Below are positions 18,497-27,480 of a DNA stretch of 64,000 bases, piece by piece. Location of the stretch: positions 1 through 64,000 of the forward strand of contig JASENG010000017.1 in assembly GCA_030027265.1 (NCBI GenBank). The letters run 5' to 3'. The translations under genes and the position numbers were made by a program. This DNA comes from Lysinibacillus fusiformis (GTDB lineage Bacteria; Bacillota; Bacilli; Bacillales_A; Planococcaceae). The notes below the pieces were generated by a model that did not search any database, was not told the origin of the DNA, and saw only the letters and a list, made by a program, of their open reading frames with translations. How positions within the stretch are numbered: position 1 is the first letter of the stretch; each line of letters begins with the position of its first letter.

Positions 18497-19192
18497 ATGA
18501 AAGATAGCGTTCTTATTATAATTCCTGCGTATAACGAACAAGAAGTGATTAAGCTTAAGCAAACTGTTGATAGACTGATTCATAATGATCACTTCGATTA
18601 TATCGTGATAAATGATGGGTCAACTGATAATACAGGGGAAATTTTAAAGCAAAATAACATTAATCATATCACGCTCCCATTTAACTTAGGAATTGGCGGA
18701 GCGATGCAAACTGGTTATAAATATGCGCTTATGAATAATTATGACTATGCAATTCAGCTCGATGCTGATGGGCAGCATAACCCAGACGACTTAGCGGTTT
18801 TAATTGATGAGATTAGAAATACAAATGTGGACATGGTCATCGGCTCTCGTTTTGTAGAAAAGAGCAATTATAAAGGAAGTCTTATCCGCCGTATTGGAAT
18901 CTATTATTTTTATTATATGATCTATACAATTGCACGCATAAAAATTAAAGACCCAACTTCAGGATACCGAATTGTGAATAGGGAGATCATCGAAGAGTTC
19001 GCACGAAGCTATCCAGTAGATTATCCAGAAGTAGAGGTTCTCGTGCAATTGGCAAGGGAAAAATTTCAGATTAAAGAAGTAAAAGTAGAGATGAATCCAA
19101 GACAAGGTGGGACGTCATCTATCACACCCATAAAATCCATTTATTATATGATTAAAGTTACTTACTTCTCAATCATGCGATCTGTTTTCTAA
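18497..19192 (+). CDS. Family 2 glycosyltransferase, polyprenyl-phosphate sugar synthase type
   Basis: A 231-residue GT-A fold enzyme that likely transfers a sugar from a nucleotide donor to undecaprenyl phosphate on the inner face of the membrane. Motifs: LIIIPAYNEQEVI (residues 5-17), INDGSTDNTGEIL, the DxD-containing QLDADGQHNPDDL (about 93-105), and IKDPTSGYRIVNR. It resembles the dolichyl-phosphate mannosyltransferase group but lacks C-terminal membrane helices; the next gene's membrane protein may supply anchoring. First gene of a four-gene operon. Confidence 0.88.
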   Translation: MKDSVLIIIPAYNEQEVIKLKQTVDRLIHNDHFDYIVINDGSTDNTGEILKQNNINHITLPFNLGIGGAMQTGYKYALMNNYDYAIQLDADGQHNPDDLAVLIDEIRNTNVDMVIGSRFVEKSNYKGSLIRRIGIYYFYYMIYTIARIKIKDPTSGYRIVNREIIEEFARSYPVDYPEVEVLVQLAREKFQIKEVKVEMNPRQGGTSSITPIKSIYYMIKVTYFSIMRSVF

Positions 19193-19202
19193 GGAGGGTT
19201 AA

Positions 19203-19577
19203 ATGGATACGGTACAACTCATTTCAATAATTGCATCCCTATTGTTTTTATTCCGAGTATTGTATTCAACTTCTAAGAACAAGCTTCAGAATCAGCAAGC
19301 ATTTATGTGGCTTATTTTAGCGATTGTGGGGTTGATGATCGGAATTTTTATCAACTTTTTTGAATTTATTGCGCGGCAATTAAACATTGCGTATATGCCG
19401 ACGATTATCTTTCTTGCCGCATTTTTAGTTATATTAAATTTACTTGTCTATCATACAACCATAATTTCGAGTCAGCAGGAAAAAATTAAAGATTTATCAC
19501 AGGAATTAGCACTTTTACGGAAAAATGTAGATGACAAGAAGAGTCATTTAAATAATAGCGGCAAAAAGAAGGTGTAA
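19203..19577 (+). CDS. DUF2304 family membrane protein
   Basis: A 124-residue protein with three hydrophobic segments (about residues 4-22, 34-55 and 65-90) and a charged cytoplasmic coiled-coil tail (QQEKIKDLSQELALLRKNV). This is the usual DUF2304 plan. Genes of this family are commonly found right after DPM-like GT2 genes, suggesting a membrane partner or anchor for the transferase. Strong AAGGAGG site; 10 nt after the GT2 gene. Biochemical role not established. Confidence 0.82.
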   Translation: MDTVQLISIIASLLFLFRVLYSTSKNKLQNQQAFMWLILAIVGLMIGIFINFFEFIARQLNIAYMPTIIFLAAFLVILNLLVYHTTIISSQQEKIKDLSQELALLRKNVDDKKSHLNNSGKKKV

Positions 19578-19586
19578 TTATTTACT

Positions 19587-19949
19587 ATGACTATTTTAAA
19601 CTTCTTGCTAATTTTAGTTAACACAATCATTCTTGTTTCGGGGCAATTTCTATGGAAAATGGGCGTTATGCAACGTGAAGCGAGTTTCCAAAGCATACAG
19701 GATATCCTATCCTTATTCCTCTCACCATATATTTTGTCGGGGTTGTCTTTATATGGCGCGGCAACTGTACTATGGTTATTTATCCTAACTAAAGTGCCAT
19801 TAAGCATTGCATATCCTATTCAAAGTCTCGCTTATGTATTTGCTGTGTTTGGGGCGCACTTTTTCTTCCATGAACCCCTTACTGCTGCAAAGATAGTTGG
19901 CGTTTTATTTATCATGCTTGGTGTTTCTTTTATTGGATTCTCAGCGTAG
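19587..19949 (+). CDS. EmrE/ArnE-like four-helix transporter, putative lipid-linked sugar flippase
   Basis: A 120-residue protein with four membrane helices and the EamA/SMR-like pattern SIAYPIQSLAYVFAVFGAHFFFHEPLTAAKIVGVLFIMLGV. Small multidrug resistance proteins have this size, but the operon context (polyprenyl-sugar synthase before, ArnT-like transferase after) favours a role like ArnE/F, flipping undecaprenyl-phosphate-sugar across the membrane. The SMR membrane glutamate in helix 1 is not seen in the first helix (ILVNTIILVSGQFLWKMG), which also argues against a proton-drug antiporter. Confidence 0.75.
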   Translation: MTILNFLLILVNTIILVSGQFLWKMGVMQREASFQSIQDILSLFLSPYILSGLSLYGAATVLWLFILTKVPLSIAYPIQSLAYVFAVFGAHFFFHEPLTAAKIVGVLFIMLGVSFIGFSA

Positions 19950-19981
19950 TAACATCCATCCTATAAGGAGTACAACTATTC

Positions 19982-21259
19982 ATGACAAAGTATCTTCATT
20001 TTAATTTTTATAAAAAGAACCCGCAAAAAATTATATGGATCATTTTATTTATCGGTCTAGGGATTCGTATCGCAACTCTAGTGTCATACGGTTTTACGCT
20101 AACAATAGATAGCGATGATCAAGGCTATATTCGAAGTGCCAAAAATTTATTGGAAACTGGTAAAATCACTTATCATTTAGGAGAGACCATTCCTACGGTA
20201 CATATAATGCCTGGACAACCGTTGCTGCTCGCCGCAGTATTCTTAATTTTCGGCTCTGGGGATATCGGAATCTGTGCGGCTAAAATTCTATGGAGTTTAA
20301 TGGGTACAATGTGTATCTACTTTGTCTATTTGATTGGCAGTTATATCAGTAATGTATATACCGGTTTGTTATCTGCTGTTTTCTTGGCTGTGTTTATCCC
20401 CCAAGTGCTAACAGATAATTTATTATTAACAGAGACGCCATTTTTCCTTTCTCTACTGGGAATGGTGTATTTTTCTATCCGATTAGCCAATGAGCATCGA
20501 ACACCACACTTTTACTTGCTCATGACATTTTATTTGATGGGACTTATTTTCAAGGCAAATATTGCTCTATTTCCATTCGTTTTGCTTGTCTATCTTATCT
20601 TAAAGAAGTATCCGCTGAAATTGGCAATAAACCAATTTGTAATTGCGTTTAGTCTATTGCTGATTGTATTAGGGCCATGGTGGATTAGAAACTACATTCA
20701 TTATGATGAATTTATTCCTCTTACCGGTGGGGCAGGAAATCCGCTGCTTCTTGGAACTTATCAAGGATGGGGCTATCTTTATGGAGACGACTATCAAACG
20801 GTTCTTGAAAAAGTCGATGCCCAAAACCCTGCCAATAATTTTGAGCGAATGAAACTCCAGGAGGAAGTCGCTAAGGAAAGAGTTCGTTCTTGGTGGGATG
20901 AACATCGTGATACCTTTTTCGAAAGTTATATAACTATGAAAACCAAAGCTCAGTGGGAGGAACAATTTTATTGGATAGAAATCTTTCATTTTTCCACGGA
21001 CTTTGTTAATAAAGTGCATCTGATTATTGTCTATGCTGCTCTTGCGTCCTTATTTATAATTCCTTTTTTGCGAGATAAGTGGAAAGAATATATCTTTCTC
21101 GTGGGGTTGATCGTTTATAATACTGCTGTTAATGACGTATTCTTTGCATATGATCGGTACAACCAGCCATTTATGTTTATCTTATTTATCTTGATTTCAA
21201 CAGCTATCGTTGTTATCACTCAAAAACTGTTTCGTTCCCGGGTATCATACTTGAGATAG
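19982..21259 (+). CDS. GT39/ArnT-like membrane glycosyltransferase
   Basis: A 425-residue polytopic protein with about ten hydrophobic segments. The first extracytoplasmic loop carries TIDSDDQGYIRSAKNLLETG (acidic catalytic pair) and later HIMPGQPLLLA and LLTETPFFLSL, the pattern of PMT/ArnT GT-C enzymes that use polyprenyl-phosphate sugars as donors outside the membrane. Last gene of the operon, so it probably transfers the sugar made and flipped by its neighbours to a cell-wall polymer, teichoic acid or S-layer protein. The acceptor is unknown. Confidence 0.82.
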   Translation: MTKYLHFNFYKKNPQKIIWIILFIGLGIRIATLVSYGFTLTIDSDDQGYIRSAKNLLETGKITYHLGETIPTVHIMPGQPLLLAAVFLIFGSGDIGICAAKILWSLMGTMCIYFVYLIGSYISNVYTGLLSAVFLAVFIPQVLTDNLLLTETPFFLSLLGMVYFSIRLANEHRTPHFYLLMTFYLMGLIFKANIALFPFVLLVYLILKKYPLKLAINQFVIAFSLLLIVLGPWWIRNYIHYDEFIPLTGGAGNPLLLGTYQGWGYLYGDDYQTVLEKVDAQNPANNFERMKLQEEVAKERVRSWWDEHRDTFFESYITMKTKAQWEEQFYWIEIFHFSTDFVNKVHLIIVYAALASLFIIPFLRDKWKEYIFLVGLIVYNTAVNDVFFAYDRYNQPFMFILFILISTAIVVITQKLFRSRVSYLR

Positions 21260-21285
21260 GAAGTAATCTTTTAAATGATTTAAGG

Positions 21286-21335
21286 AAAAAGGTCTTTTAG
21301 CAGTGTATCAATCTGTTAAAAGACCTTTTTATGTG
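21286..21335. terminator. Terminator of the glycosyltransferase operon
   Basis: A perfect 14-bp stem (AAAAAGGTCTTTTA at 21286-21299 with its complement at 21317-21330). A/T tracts on both sides allow use by the convergent minus-strand gene too. Confidence 0.85.
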
Positions 21336-21350
21336 CTCTAAGAGGTGAAT

Positions 21351-21542
21351 TCAAACAATCTGTTTGAGCTTGGCAAACCGAAGACTGCCAAAAAATACAG
21401 CAGAGCTGATCATAAGAATTATAAATAGAAAACCGCCTGCTTCTTTGTTAGCAAAAAATAAATAGAAGGTATATAAAAATAAAGCAAAGTAGAAGGTTAA
21501 AAAAATTACCAGTCCTAACTTGCTTGTTTTTGAATGGCTCAT
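21351..21542 (-). CDS. Small two-helix membrane protein, unknown
   Basis: A 63-residue protein with two hydrophobic segments (about residues 10-29 and 36-52) and basic ends. AAGGAGG 7-8 nt before the ATG is a strong ribosome binding site, which supports a real gene despite its size. Not recognised. A 12-bp inverted repeat lies 52 bp upstream. Confidence 0.65.
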   Translation of the reverse strand: MSHSKTSKLGLVIFLTFYFALFLYTFYLFFANKEAGGFLFIILMISSAVFFGSLRFAKLKQIV

Positions 21543-21593
21543 GTGATGTCCTCCTTAAGAAGTATAATATTTATGCGTAAAAACCTTTTTCAA

Positions 21594-21624
21594 AATAACT
21601 ATCACTAGTTGGGTGATAGTTATT
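21594..21624. repeat. 12-bp perfect inverted repeat
   Basis: AATAACTATCAC (21594-21605) and GTGATAGTTATT (21613-21624) with a 7-nt spacer. No T tract on the plus strand. It may be an operator for the minus-strand gene ending at 21351. Confidence 0.5.
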
Positions 21625-22168
21625 CTATTATCCATAGGATTAACCGATTGTAACATAACGATTCATTTTAGAAGTAAAACCCTGCTTTTGCCATCGTTAC
21701 CTCAACATTTTTCTCTATCAGTAAAGCGCAGTAAAACAAATAAACTTCACTAACCCTTTAAAGCTTTCCTTGTTATTAGTTTATGCAAATTCAAATTTTT
21801 GCCCATCATCAATAGCATATTTTGATAAATTTATGCGTTAACTCAATAAATAAATTTGCATTATTTAAATTCAGCAATCGTAATGATTCATTAAAATAAA
21901 ATATGAAAAAATTTTTCCATTCTAAAATTATCACTTAGGCGTTTTTTTAGAATGAAAAAAATGAAAGTAAATTTAAAATTTTATTTAGGGTAACTAATTG
22001 CTTGCTGATTAATAGAGGCTGTTAAAAAAATCTCTCTTCTATTATCAGGTTATTTTTTAGAATTTTTCGAATTATTTTTTTCGAAAAAATAAAAAACAGA
22101 AAGAATAAGTAATTTAACTTTTAAAAATTAGAATAGATATAATTTTCTAAAAACATTAAAGTGTATTT
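21625..22168. other. Very AT-rich non-coding stretch
   Basis: No gene seen. CATTCTAAAA and TTTTAGAATG (about 21920-21955) form a 10-bp hairpin, and a TTTTTCGAA/TTCGAAAAA dyad lies near 22067-22092. Neither is a clear terminator. The end of the stretch holds the cre site. Confidence 0.4.
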
Positions 22169-22182
22169 AGAAAGCGTTTTCA
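22169..22182. promoter_or_regulatory. Catabolite-responsive element (CcpA site)
   Basis: AGAAAGCGTTTTCA matches the Bacillus cre pattern (TGAAAGCGNTTTCA type) at nearly every position and sits 45 bp before the transporter gene, where bound CcpA would block transcription. This fits glucose repression of a dicarboxylate utilisation operon. Confidence 0.7.
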
Positions 22183-22226
22183 TCGAAATCAAATATTCTT
22201 TAACACCATGAAAGGAGATGTTTATG

Positions 22227-23501
22227 ATGAGTCCTCCAATTATTACTTTAATTTTCTTGATTTTTGCGGTTATTATGTTTGCTTGGGAAAAAATACCGTT
22301 GTCTATTACAGCGATGACCGTTGCTATTGGTTTAACAGTAACGGGAGTTCTTGATCCTGAAGAAGCGTTTGCGGGTTTTGTAGACGGAAATGTTCTGCTT
22401 TTCATGGCTATGTTTATTGTAGGTGCAGCATTCTTTGATACTGGCATGGCTCAGAAAATAGGCGGGGTTATTACCAGGTTTGCCAAAACTGAAAGACAAC
22501 TCATTATCGTTGTCATGGTTATTACAGGTTTAATGTCTGGTTTTCTGTCAAATACAGGGACAGCAGCAGTTCTTATACCGGTTGTAATAGGTATAGCTGC
22601 CAAATCTGGCTTTGCAAGGTCTAAACTACTTTTGCCGCTTGTGTTAGCTTCGGCAATGGGCGGAAATCTTAGTCTGATTGGTGCACCGGGGAATATGATC
22701 GCCCAGTCTGCACTTCAGGAAATCGGGATGGAATTTGGATTCTTTGAATATGCAAAAGTTGGCTTGCCTATGCTTATTATCGGCATTATTTATTTTGGAT
22801 TTATTGGTTACAAGCTTCTCCCGGATAGAAAAGATGATTTACTAGATGAAGATTCTGTTTACAGTAAAAAAGTTGACTATTCAAACGTGCCAAAATGGAA
22901 ACAGTACACGGCTTTAATCGTACTGGTTCTAACGGTTCTGGCCATGATATTTGAAGATCAAATTGGCATTAAGCTGTATATCTCCGCATGGATTGGAGCA
23001 TTAATTTTAGTTGCTACAAGAGTTATATCCGAGAAGAACGCGATGAAATCAATTGATATGAATACAATTCTATTATTTGTAGGTTCATTGGCACTTGCCA
23101 AATCAATGGTGAATTCAGGTGCTGGAGATTTATTGGCTAATTCAATAGTAGGTGTATTGGGTGAGAATCCTTCACCATACCTATTATTATTTGTTGTATT
23201 TGTTCTCTCGGCAGTAATGACTAACTTCATGTCGAATACCGCAACGACAGCATTGTTAGTACCAATCGGACTTTCTATTGCTAGCGTTATGGGGGCTGAC
23301 CCCAAAGCAGTGTTAATGGCAACAGTAATTGGCGGATCTTGTGCTTATGCAACACCAATTGGAATGCCGGCTAATACGATGGTATACAGTCTTGGCGGAT
23401 ACAAATTTAGGGACTATGTGAAAGTAGGTTTACCGTTAATCGTAATTTCAACGATCGTTGGTATGATCCTATTGCCAATTTTCTTCCCATTCTATCCGTA
23501 A
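22227..23501 (+). CDS. SLC13/DASS-family permease, probable dicarboxylate transporter
   Basis: A 424-residue polytopic membrane protein with an inverted repeat: the first half has SGFLSNTGTAAVLIPVV and the second has NFMSNTATTALLVPIGL, the paired SNT motifs that bind sodium and substrate in SLC13/DASS carriers. GNLSLIGAPGNMIAQSAL and YATPIGMPANTMVYS follow each. It is operonic with a two-subunit hydro-lyase, so the cargo is probably fumarate, tartrate or malate-type dicarboxylate. AAAGGAG (22211-22217) directly abuts the ATG at 22218, so I use the ATG at 22227 (22224 is also possible). Confidence 0.85.
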   Translation: MSPPIITLIFLIFAVIMFAWEKIPLSITAMTVAIGLTVTGVLDPEEAFAGFVDGNVLLFMAMFIVGAAFFDTGMAQKIGGVITRFAKTERQLIIVVMVITGLMSGFLSNTGTAAVLIPVVIGIAAKSGFARSKLLLPLVLASAMGGNLSLIGAPGNMIAQSALQEIGMEFGFFEYAKVGLPMLIIGIIYFGFIGYKLLPDRKDDLLDEDSVYSKKVDYSNVPKWKQYTALIVLVLTVLAMIFEDQIGIKLYISAWIGALILVATRVISEKNAMKSIDMNTILLFVGSLALAKSMVNSGAGDLLANSIVGVLGENPSPYLLLFVVFVLSAVMTNFMSNTATTALLVPIGLSIASVMGADPKAVLMATVIGGSCAYATPIGMPANTMVYSLGGYKFRDYVKVGLPLIVISTIVGMILLPIFFPFYP

Positions 23502-23535
23502 TGAAAATAAATTAAGTAAGTAAGGAGAGGTTAAT

Positions 23536-24435
23536 ATGACTAAAGTGCAAGATAAAGAAAAGATGATCGAAATCATGTCGAAATTTGTATCACTTGTAAG
23601 CTATAAGCTTCCTAAAGATGTAGAGGATAAATTAAAAGAGCTGAAGGATGAAGAAACGAATCCTCTTGCAAAAATCATCTATGAAACAATGGAAGAAAAC
23701 CAAAAGCTAGCTTACGAGTTAAAGAGACCGTCATGTCAGGATACAGGAGTTCTTCAGTATTTCGTAAAATGTGGAGAGCATTTCCCGTTAATCGGACAAT
23801 TAGAAAGTATTCTACGAGAAAGCGTCTATAAATCTACTAAAGAAACCCCTTTGCGCCATAATTCTGTAGAGACATTCGATGAATACAATACAGGAGAAAA
23901 CATTGGAAAGGGGACGCCGAGCATCTTCTGGGAAATCGAAGAAGACAGTGATCAAGTGGAAATCTATACGTATATGGCAGGTGGAGGTTGTACACTTCCG
24001 GGAATGGCAACAGTTTTAATGCCGGGGGAAGGGTATGAAGGCGTAGTAAAATTTGTACTGGATCGCATGACGAGTTACGGACTTAATGCATGCCCGCCGC
24101 TTCTAGTTGGCGTAGGTATTGGTACATCAGTTGAAACGGCGGCGATGAACTCAAAAATGGCGCTGATGAGACCTGTTGGAAGCAAAAATCCAAATGAAAA
24201 TGCTGCTAAAATGGAAAAACTTCTCGAGGATGGGATCAATGCGATTGGTTTAGGTCCTCAGGGTCTTAAAGGAACTAAATCTCTAATGGGTGTAAATGTA
24301 GTGAATACAGCAAGACATCCTTCTACAATTGGAGTAGCCATTAACACAGGATGCTGGTCCCATAGAAGAGGGAAAATAACGTTTGACCGTCATTTGAATT
24401 ATGAAATTAATACGCATGAGGGGGTTACACTATGA
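23536..24435 (+). CDS. Class I fumarase / L(+)-tartrate dehydratase alpha subunit
   Basis: A 299-residue subunit of an oxygen-sensitive [4Fe-4S] hydro-lyase. Cysteines in family positions are Cys67 (PSCQDTG), Cys152 (GGGCTLPG) and Cys186 (NACPPLLVG), expected cluster ligands. Length is close to E. coli TtdA (about 300 aa), and the two-gene split matches both TtdAB and two-subunit class I fumarases. Sequence alone does not separate tartrate from fumarate activity; the linked permease fits either. AAGGAGAGG precedes the ATG; the stop overlaps the beta subunit start. Confidence 0.87.
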   Translation: MTKVQDKEKMIEIMSKFVSLVSYKLPKDVEDKLKELKDEETNPLAKIIYETMEENQKLAYELKRPSCQDTGVLQYFVKCGEHFPLIGQLESILRESVYKSTKETPLRHNSVETFDEYNTGENIGKGTPSIFWEIEEDSDQVEIYTYMAGGGCTLPGMATVLMPGEGYEGVVKFVLDRMTSYGLNACPPLLVGVGIGTSVETAAMNSKMALMRPVGSKNPNENAAKMEKLLEDGINAIGLGPQGLKGTKSLMGVNVVNTARHPSTIGVAINTGCWSHRRGKITFDRHLNYEINTHEGVTL

Positions 24436-25043
24436 GCAAGAAGGTATTAACCACGCCGATAAAAGATGAAGATTTAAAAGATATTCATATTGGGGATATT
24501 ATTTATTTGAGCGGGACCTTGGTAACCTGCAGGGATGTTGCCCACAGAAGATTGATTGAAGAAAAAATTCCATTGCCAGTTGACCTTCAAGGCAAAGCTA
24601 TTTTTCATGCAGGTCCTATTGTAAGGGACCTAGGAAACGAACAATACGAGATTGTTTCCATTGGACCGACAACTAGTATGCGAATGGAAAAGTTCGAGAA
24701 AGAGTTTATTGAAGAAACAGGAGTAAAATTAATCGTTGGTAAAGGCGGAATGGGAAAAAACACCGAAGAAGGGTGTAAGACTCACAAAGCACTTCATGTT
24801 GTTTTTCCAGCAGGCAATGCAGTATATGGGGCAAAGAAAGTAGAAGAAATCAAGGAAGTTCACTGGAAAGATCTTGGAATGCCAGAGTCTCTTTGGGTTT
24901 GTGAAGTGAAGGAGTTCGGTCCGCTGATTGTGTCGATCGATGCTGAAGGCAATAATGTCTTTGAAGAGAATAAGATAGAATTCAATAAGAAAAAAGAAGA
25001 ACAATATGAACTGATCAGTAAACAGGTACAATTTATTAAGTAA
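24432..25043 (+). CDS. Class I fumarase / L(+)-tartrate dehydratase beta subunit
   Basis: A 203-residue partner of the alpha subunit, providing the swivelling beta-barrel domain and substrate contacts. Family stretches are [42 protein letters not shown] and [30 protein letters not shown] overlap with the alpha gene shows translational coupling, needed for equal subunit supply. The family length is about 200 residues. Last gene of the cre-controlled operon. Confidence 0.87.
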   Translation: MSKKVLTTPIKDEDLKDIHIGDIIYLSGTLVTCRDVAHRRLIEEKIPLPVDLQGKAIFHAGPIVRDLGNEQYEIVSIGPTTSMRMEKFEKEFIEETGVKLIVGKGGMGKNTEEGCKTHKALHVVFPAGNAVYGAKKVEEIKEVHWKDLGMPESLWVCEVKEFGPLIVSIDAEGNNVFEENKIEFNKKKEEQYELISKQVQFIK

Positions 25044-25085
25044 TTTTATACTTAACTTTTACCATGTTTTAAATCCCACTTCCGC

Positions 25086-25132
25086 AATAAGGCGACCGGA
25101 TGATGAACTATATCTGGTCGCCTTATTTTTTG
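25086..25132 (+). terminator. Terminator of the hydro-lyase operon
   Basis: A 16-bp stem (25086-25101 with 25112-25127, one wobble) with a run of six T. Confidence 0.9.
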
Positions 25133-25228
25133 ATTTTCCCATAAGCAGTAAAAGGGGAATATTTAAATTCACCTATGTCTGGTATAATTTGTGCTATAAA
25201 TTTTATTCATAAGTGAGTTGGGGTAACA

Positions 25229-26302
25229 ATGGGGGAAATGTATTATACGTGGAAAAATCACAAAAGAGATATAGATGTAAAACAGTATGTATACTATATA
25301 GGCTCATATCATTACAATTGGCATGATGCTATGGAGCTTTTAATGGTTCTAAAGGGAGAAATAGAAGTAAGTATTAATGGCGAAAATCATATCCTGGAAG
25401 AAGATGATATGATCATTATCAATTCAAATTTAGGGCATGCCACTCTAGCGAGAGAAGCGAATTCCATTGCGATGGTTATTCATCTCGATCCTATCTATTT
25501 TAGTTCCTATTACAATGATTACCAGTTGCTTGAGTTTGATTGTCTCTCGAATACTAAGAATCGAAATAAAGAATCCTTTAAGGCAATAAGGAACCTCGTA
25601 GGGAAAATGATTCAATTTATAGGCGGCAACACGCCAACGGAAAAGTTATACTTTGAAAGCTTGCTCCATCAGCTTACAGCAAGTTTGGTAAGATATTTTC
25701 CCCCTAAAGAGATAACTTCAACAGAAATGGCCAGCAATAAGAAGAAAAATGAAGTAGTTAATAAAATAATCAAATATATTGATAAGAATTATAAGAATAA
25801 AATTGGTCTTGAGGAGCTTTCCAATGTATTTGGCTATAATAAAAGCTATATTTCCCAAATTGTAAAGCTTAACCTTGGAATCAACTTTTATGAATATTTA
25901 ACGAGAATTCGGCTAAGAGAAGCAACTTACGCCCTGGCTAATTTAGAAGAAAAAATCTCGGACATTGCGCTCACCTATGGATTTTCCGATGTAAAAGCGT
26001 TTAATACAGCATTTAAAGGAAGTTTTGGGAAAACCCCGTCGGAATATAGAAAACAACTATCGATTAAAAATAACTCACTAAGTATAATCACTGAGAAAAG
26101 ATACCTTGAAGAAACTGAGTATTGGAAAATAATGGAGTGTAAAAATGAAGGAATGACAGCAATTGAATTATCTCAGTCGGGAATCAACCAGGAAGAAAAA
26201 GAATTATTTGATGAAGAAGATCATCAAATAATCAAAGAAATTCGTAAGAGCCTTGATAGTTCCCTAAAAAAGTTAAGCAAATTAGAAGGTAAATTTTCAT
26301 GA
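25229..26302 (+). CDS. AraC family transcriptional regulator with C-terminal extension
   Basis: A 357-residue regulator. An N-terminal cupin-like ligand domain (about residues 20-110, with HYNWHDAMELLMVLKGE) is followed by a central linker and the double helix-turn-helix (about 175-275; IGLEELSNVFGYNKSYISQIVK and ISDIALTYGFSDVKAFNTAFKGSFG). About 80 further residues, charged and partly coiled-coil, extend beyond the HTH, which is unusual because AraC HTHs normally end the protein. It probably controls the adjacent permease/hydro-lyase operon in response to the carried dicarboxylate; that is inferred from position. Confidence 0.88.
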   Translation: MGEMYYTWKNHKRDIDVKQYVYYIGSYHYNWHDAMELLMVLKGEIEVSINGENHILEEDDMIIINSNLGHATLAREANSIAMVIHLDPIYFSSYYNDYQLLEFDCLSNTKNRNKESFKAIRNLVGKMIQFIGGNTPTEKLYFESLLHQLTASLVRYFPPKEITSTEMASNKKKNEVVNKIIKYIDKNYKNKIGLEELSNVFGYNKSYISQIVKLNLGINFYEYLTRIRLREATYALANLEEKISDIALTYGFSDVKAFNTAFKGSFGKTPSEYRKQLSIKNNSLSIITEKRYLEETEYWKIMECKNEGMTAIELSQSGINQEEKELFDEEDHQIIKEIRKSLDSSLKKLSKLEGKFS

Positions 26303-26310
26303 AAAACCGA

Positions 26311-26360
26311 AAGGAGCACCTGTTTGAATTATTTAAAATTCATGCAGGATGCTCCTCCTT
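26311..26360. terminator. Bidirectional terminator between araC-type and DUF4236 genes
   Basis: A long imperfect hairpin: GGAGCA/TGCTCC, CCTG/CAGG and TGAATT/AATTCA pair in register. On the minus strand it runs into a T-rich tail. Confidence 0.55.
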
Positions 26361-26374
26361 ATTAACAATTATCC

Positions 26375-27454
26375 CTATTTAACTTCCTCGACCTCGGCAA
26401 ACCCAAGCGTCTTGCGGAATTTCATATTATGCTGGAAGTTGTTTAGTGCGTCCGATGGGTCGATGTAACCAAAGTTCAGTGATTCAAGTGCTGTGCGGTT
26501 AAATTTGACCGAAAGAACGCATAATCTTTCAATATGACCAGTTTCCGTGTTTAGCTGTTCATCATAGGCATGAACATAGACCGTTTCGACTGGAAGAATG
26601 GCGAACATATCCCGTGCAATACGGATAGTACAGCTAGAAACATAATCCTGTTGAAGGTCGAAATACTTTGTCTTTGCTAGTTTCTTGGTCGATAAATTGC
26701 CCGCTTGGGTTAAGGTTTTTTCATTTTTGGGGATGATGGATTGGGCATGAACATCAAATGTGACAAAAAGGGTAGAGGCATCATTGCAGCCAATTTCAAA
26801 TCCACTTCCAAATTCATGTAAATCTTCAAGAGGATCCATTTCTTCGATTACTTCCATATAGGCATCTAAATCACCAGAAAGTACACGCTCACTTAAAGCT
26901 TTTAGATTTTGCCATTCGCTATATGCTTCTTGCTCCTCTTTTCGTGCTTGGAGAACTTCGTTTTCAAGCACTTCTATTTTATTGCTTTTAAATAATTTAT
27001 CGAAAAAGCCAGGCTTGTAATGTTGTAATTTCGTTAAAGCTGCTTTTTCTTTTGGGCCAGCTTCGTTTAATTTAAAAGGCGGTGTACTATGGTAATGGTA
27101 GTCCCAATCTACTGGCTCGTCCGCTTCCATATGAATCGATTTTAAGATTTCACAAGTATTTTGGTAACGCTCTACTTCAAAACGAGCCAATTCTCTTTTT
27201 TCTTCCTTTTCCAGCTGCTTTAAATGCTGGCGTTGCTGATAGGCATTGGATTTGTATTGTTTCTTGCTGTTTCCGCCACTTGTCGTATAAGAGATACCCG
27301 ATCCTGGAATCCCGACAGTAGATCTTCGTTTGCCATTCGAGCTAATCGAATAGCGCAGTCCATTACCTCCAAAGCTTAATGACGTGCTTTTCTTTCCAAT
27401 ATTTACCCGAACTCCAGGAGCGATTTTAATGCTTTTGCGAAAATTCAATCCCAT
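26375..27454 (-). CDS. DUF4236 domain-containing protein
   Basis: A 359-residue protein. The first 60 residues (GLNFRKSIKIAPGVRVN, KSTSLSFGGNGLRYSISS, GIPGSGISYTT) are the DUF4236 domain, a small beta-rich module of unknown role often at the N-terminus of membrane or surface-associated proteins. A long coiled-coil-rich middle (about residues 75-200) and an unassigned C-terminal half follow, with no membrane helix. AGGAGG precedes the ATG. It lies 26 nt after the TetR gene on the same strand, so the two are probably co-transcribed. Confidence 0.8.
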   Translation of the reverse strand: MGLNFRKSIKIAPGVRVNIGKKSTSLSFGGNGLRYSISSNGKRRSTVGIPGSGISYTTSGGNSKKQYKSNAYQQRQHLKQLEKEEKRELARFEVERYQNTCEILKSIHMEADEPVDWDYHYHSTPPFKLNEAGPKEKAALTKLQHYKPGFFDKLFKSNKIEVLENEVLQARKEEQEAYSEWQNLKALSERVLSGDLDAYMEVIEEMDPLEDLHEFGSGFEIGCNDASTLFVTFDVHAQSIIPKNEKTLTQAGNLSTKKLAKTKYFDLQQDYVSSCTIRIARDMFAILPVETVYVHAYDEQLNTETGHIERLCVLSVKFNRTALESLNFGYIDPSDALNNFQHNMKFRKTLGFAEVEEVK

Positions 27455-27480
27455 ATACTGGCCTCCTAATTATTAGTTTG

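Noticed and set aside
19587-19949. SMR multidrug exporter
   Set aside because: Operon context and lack of the helix-1 glutamate favour a lipid-linked sugar flippase.
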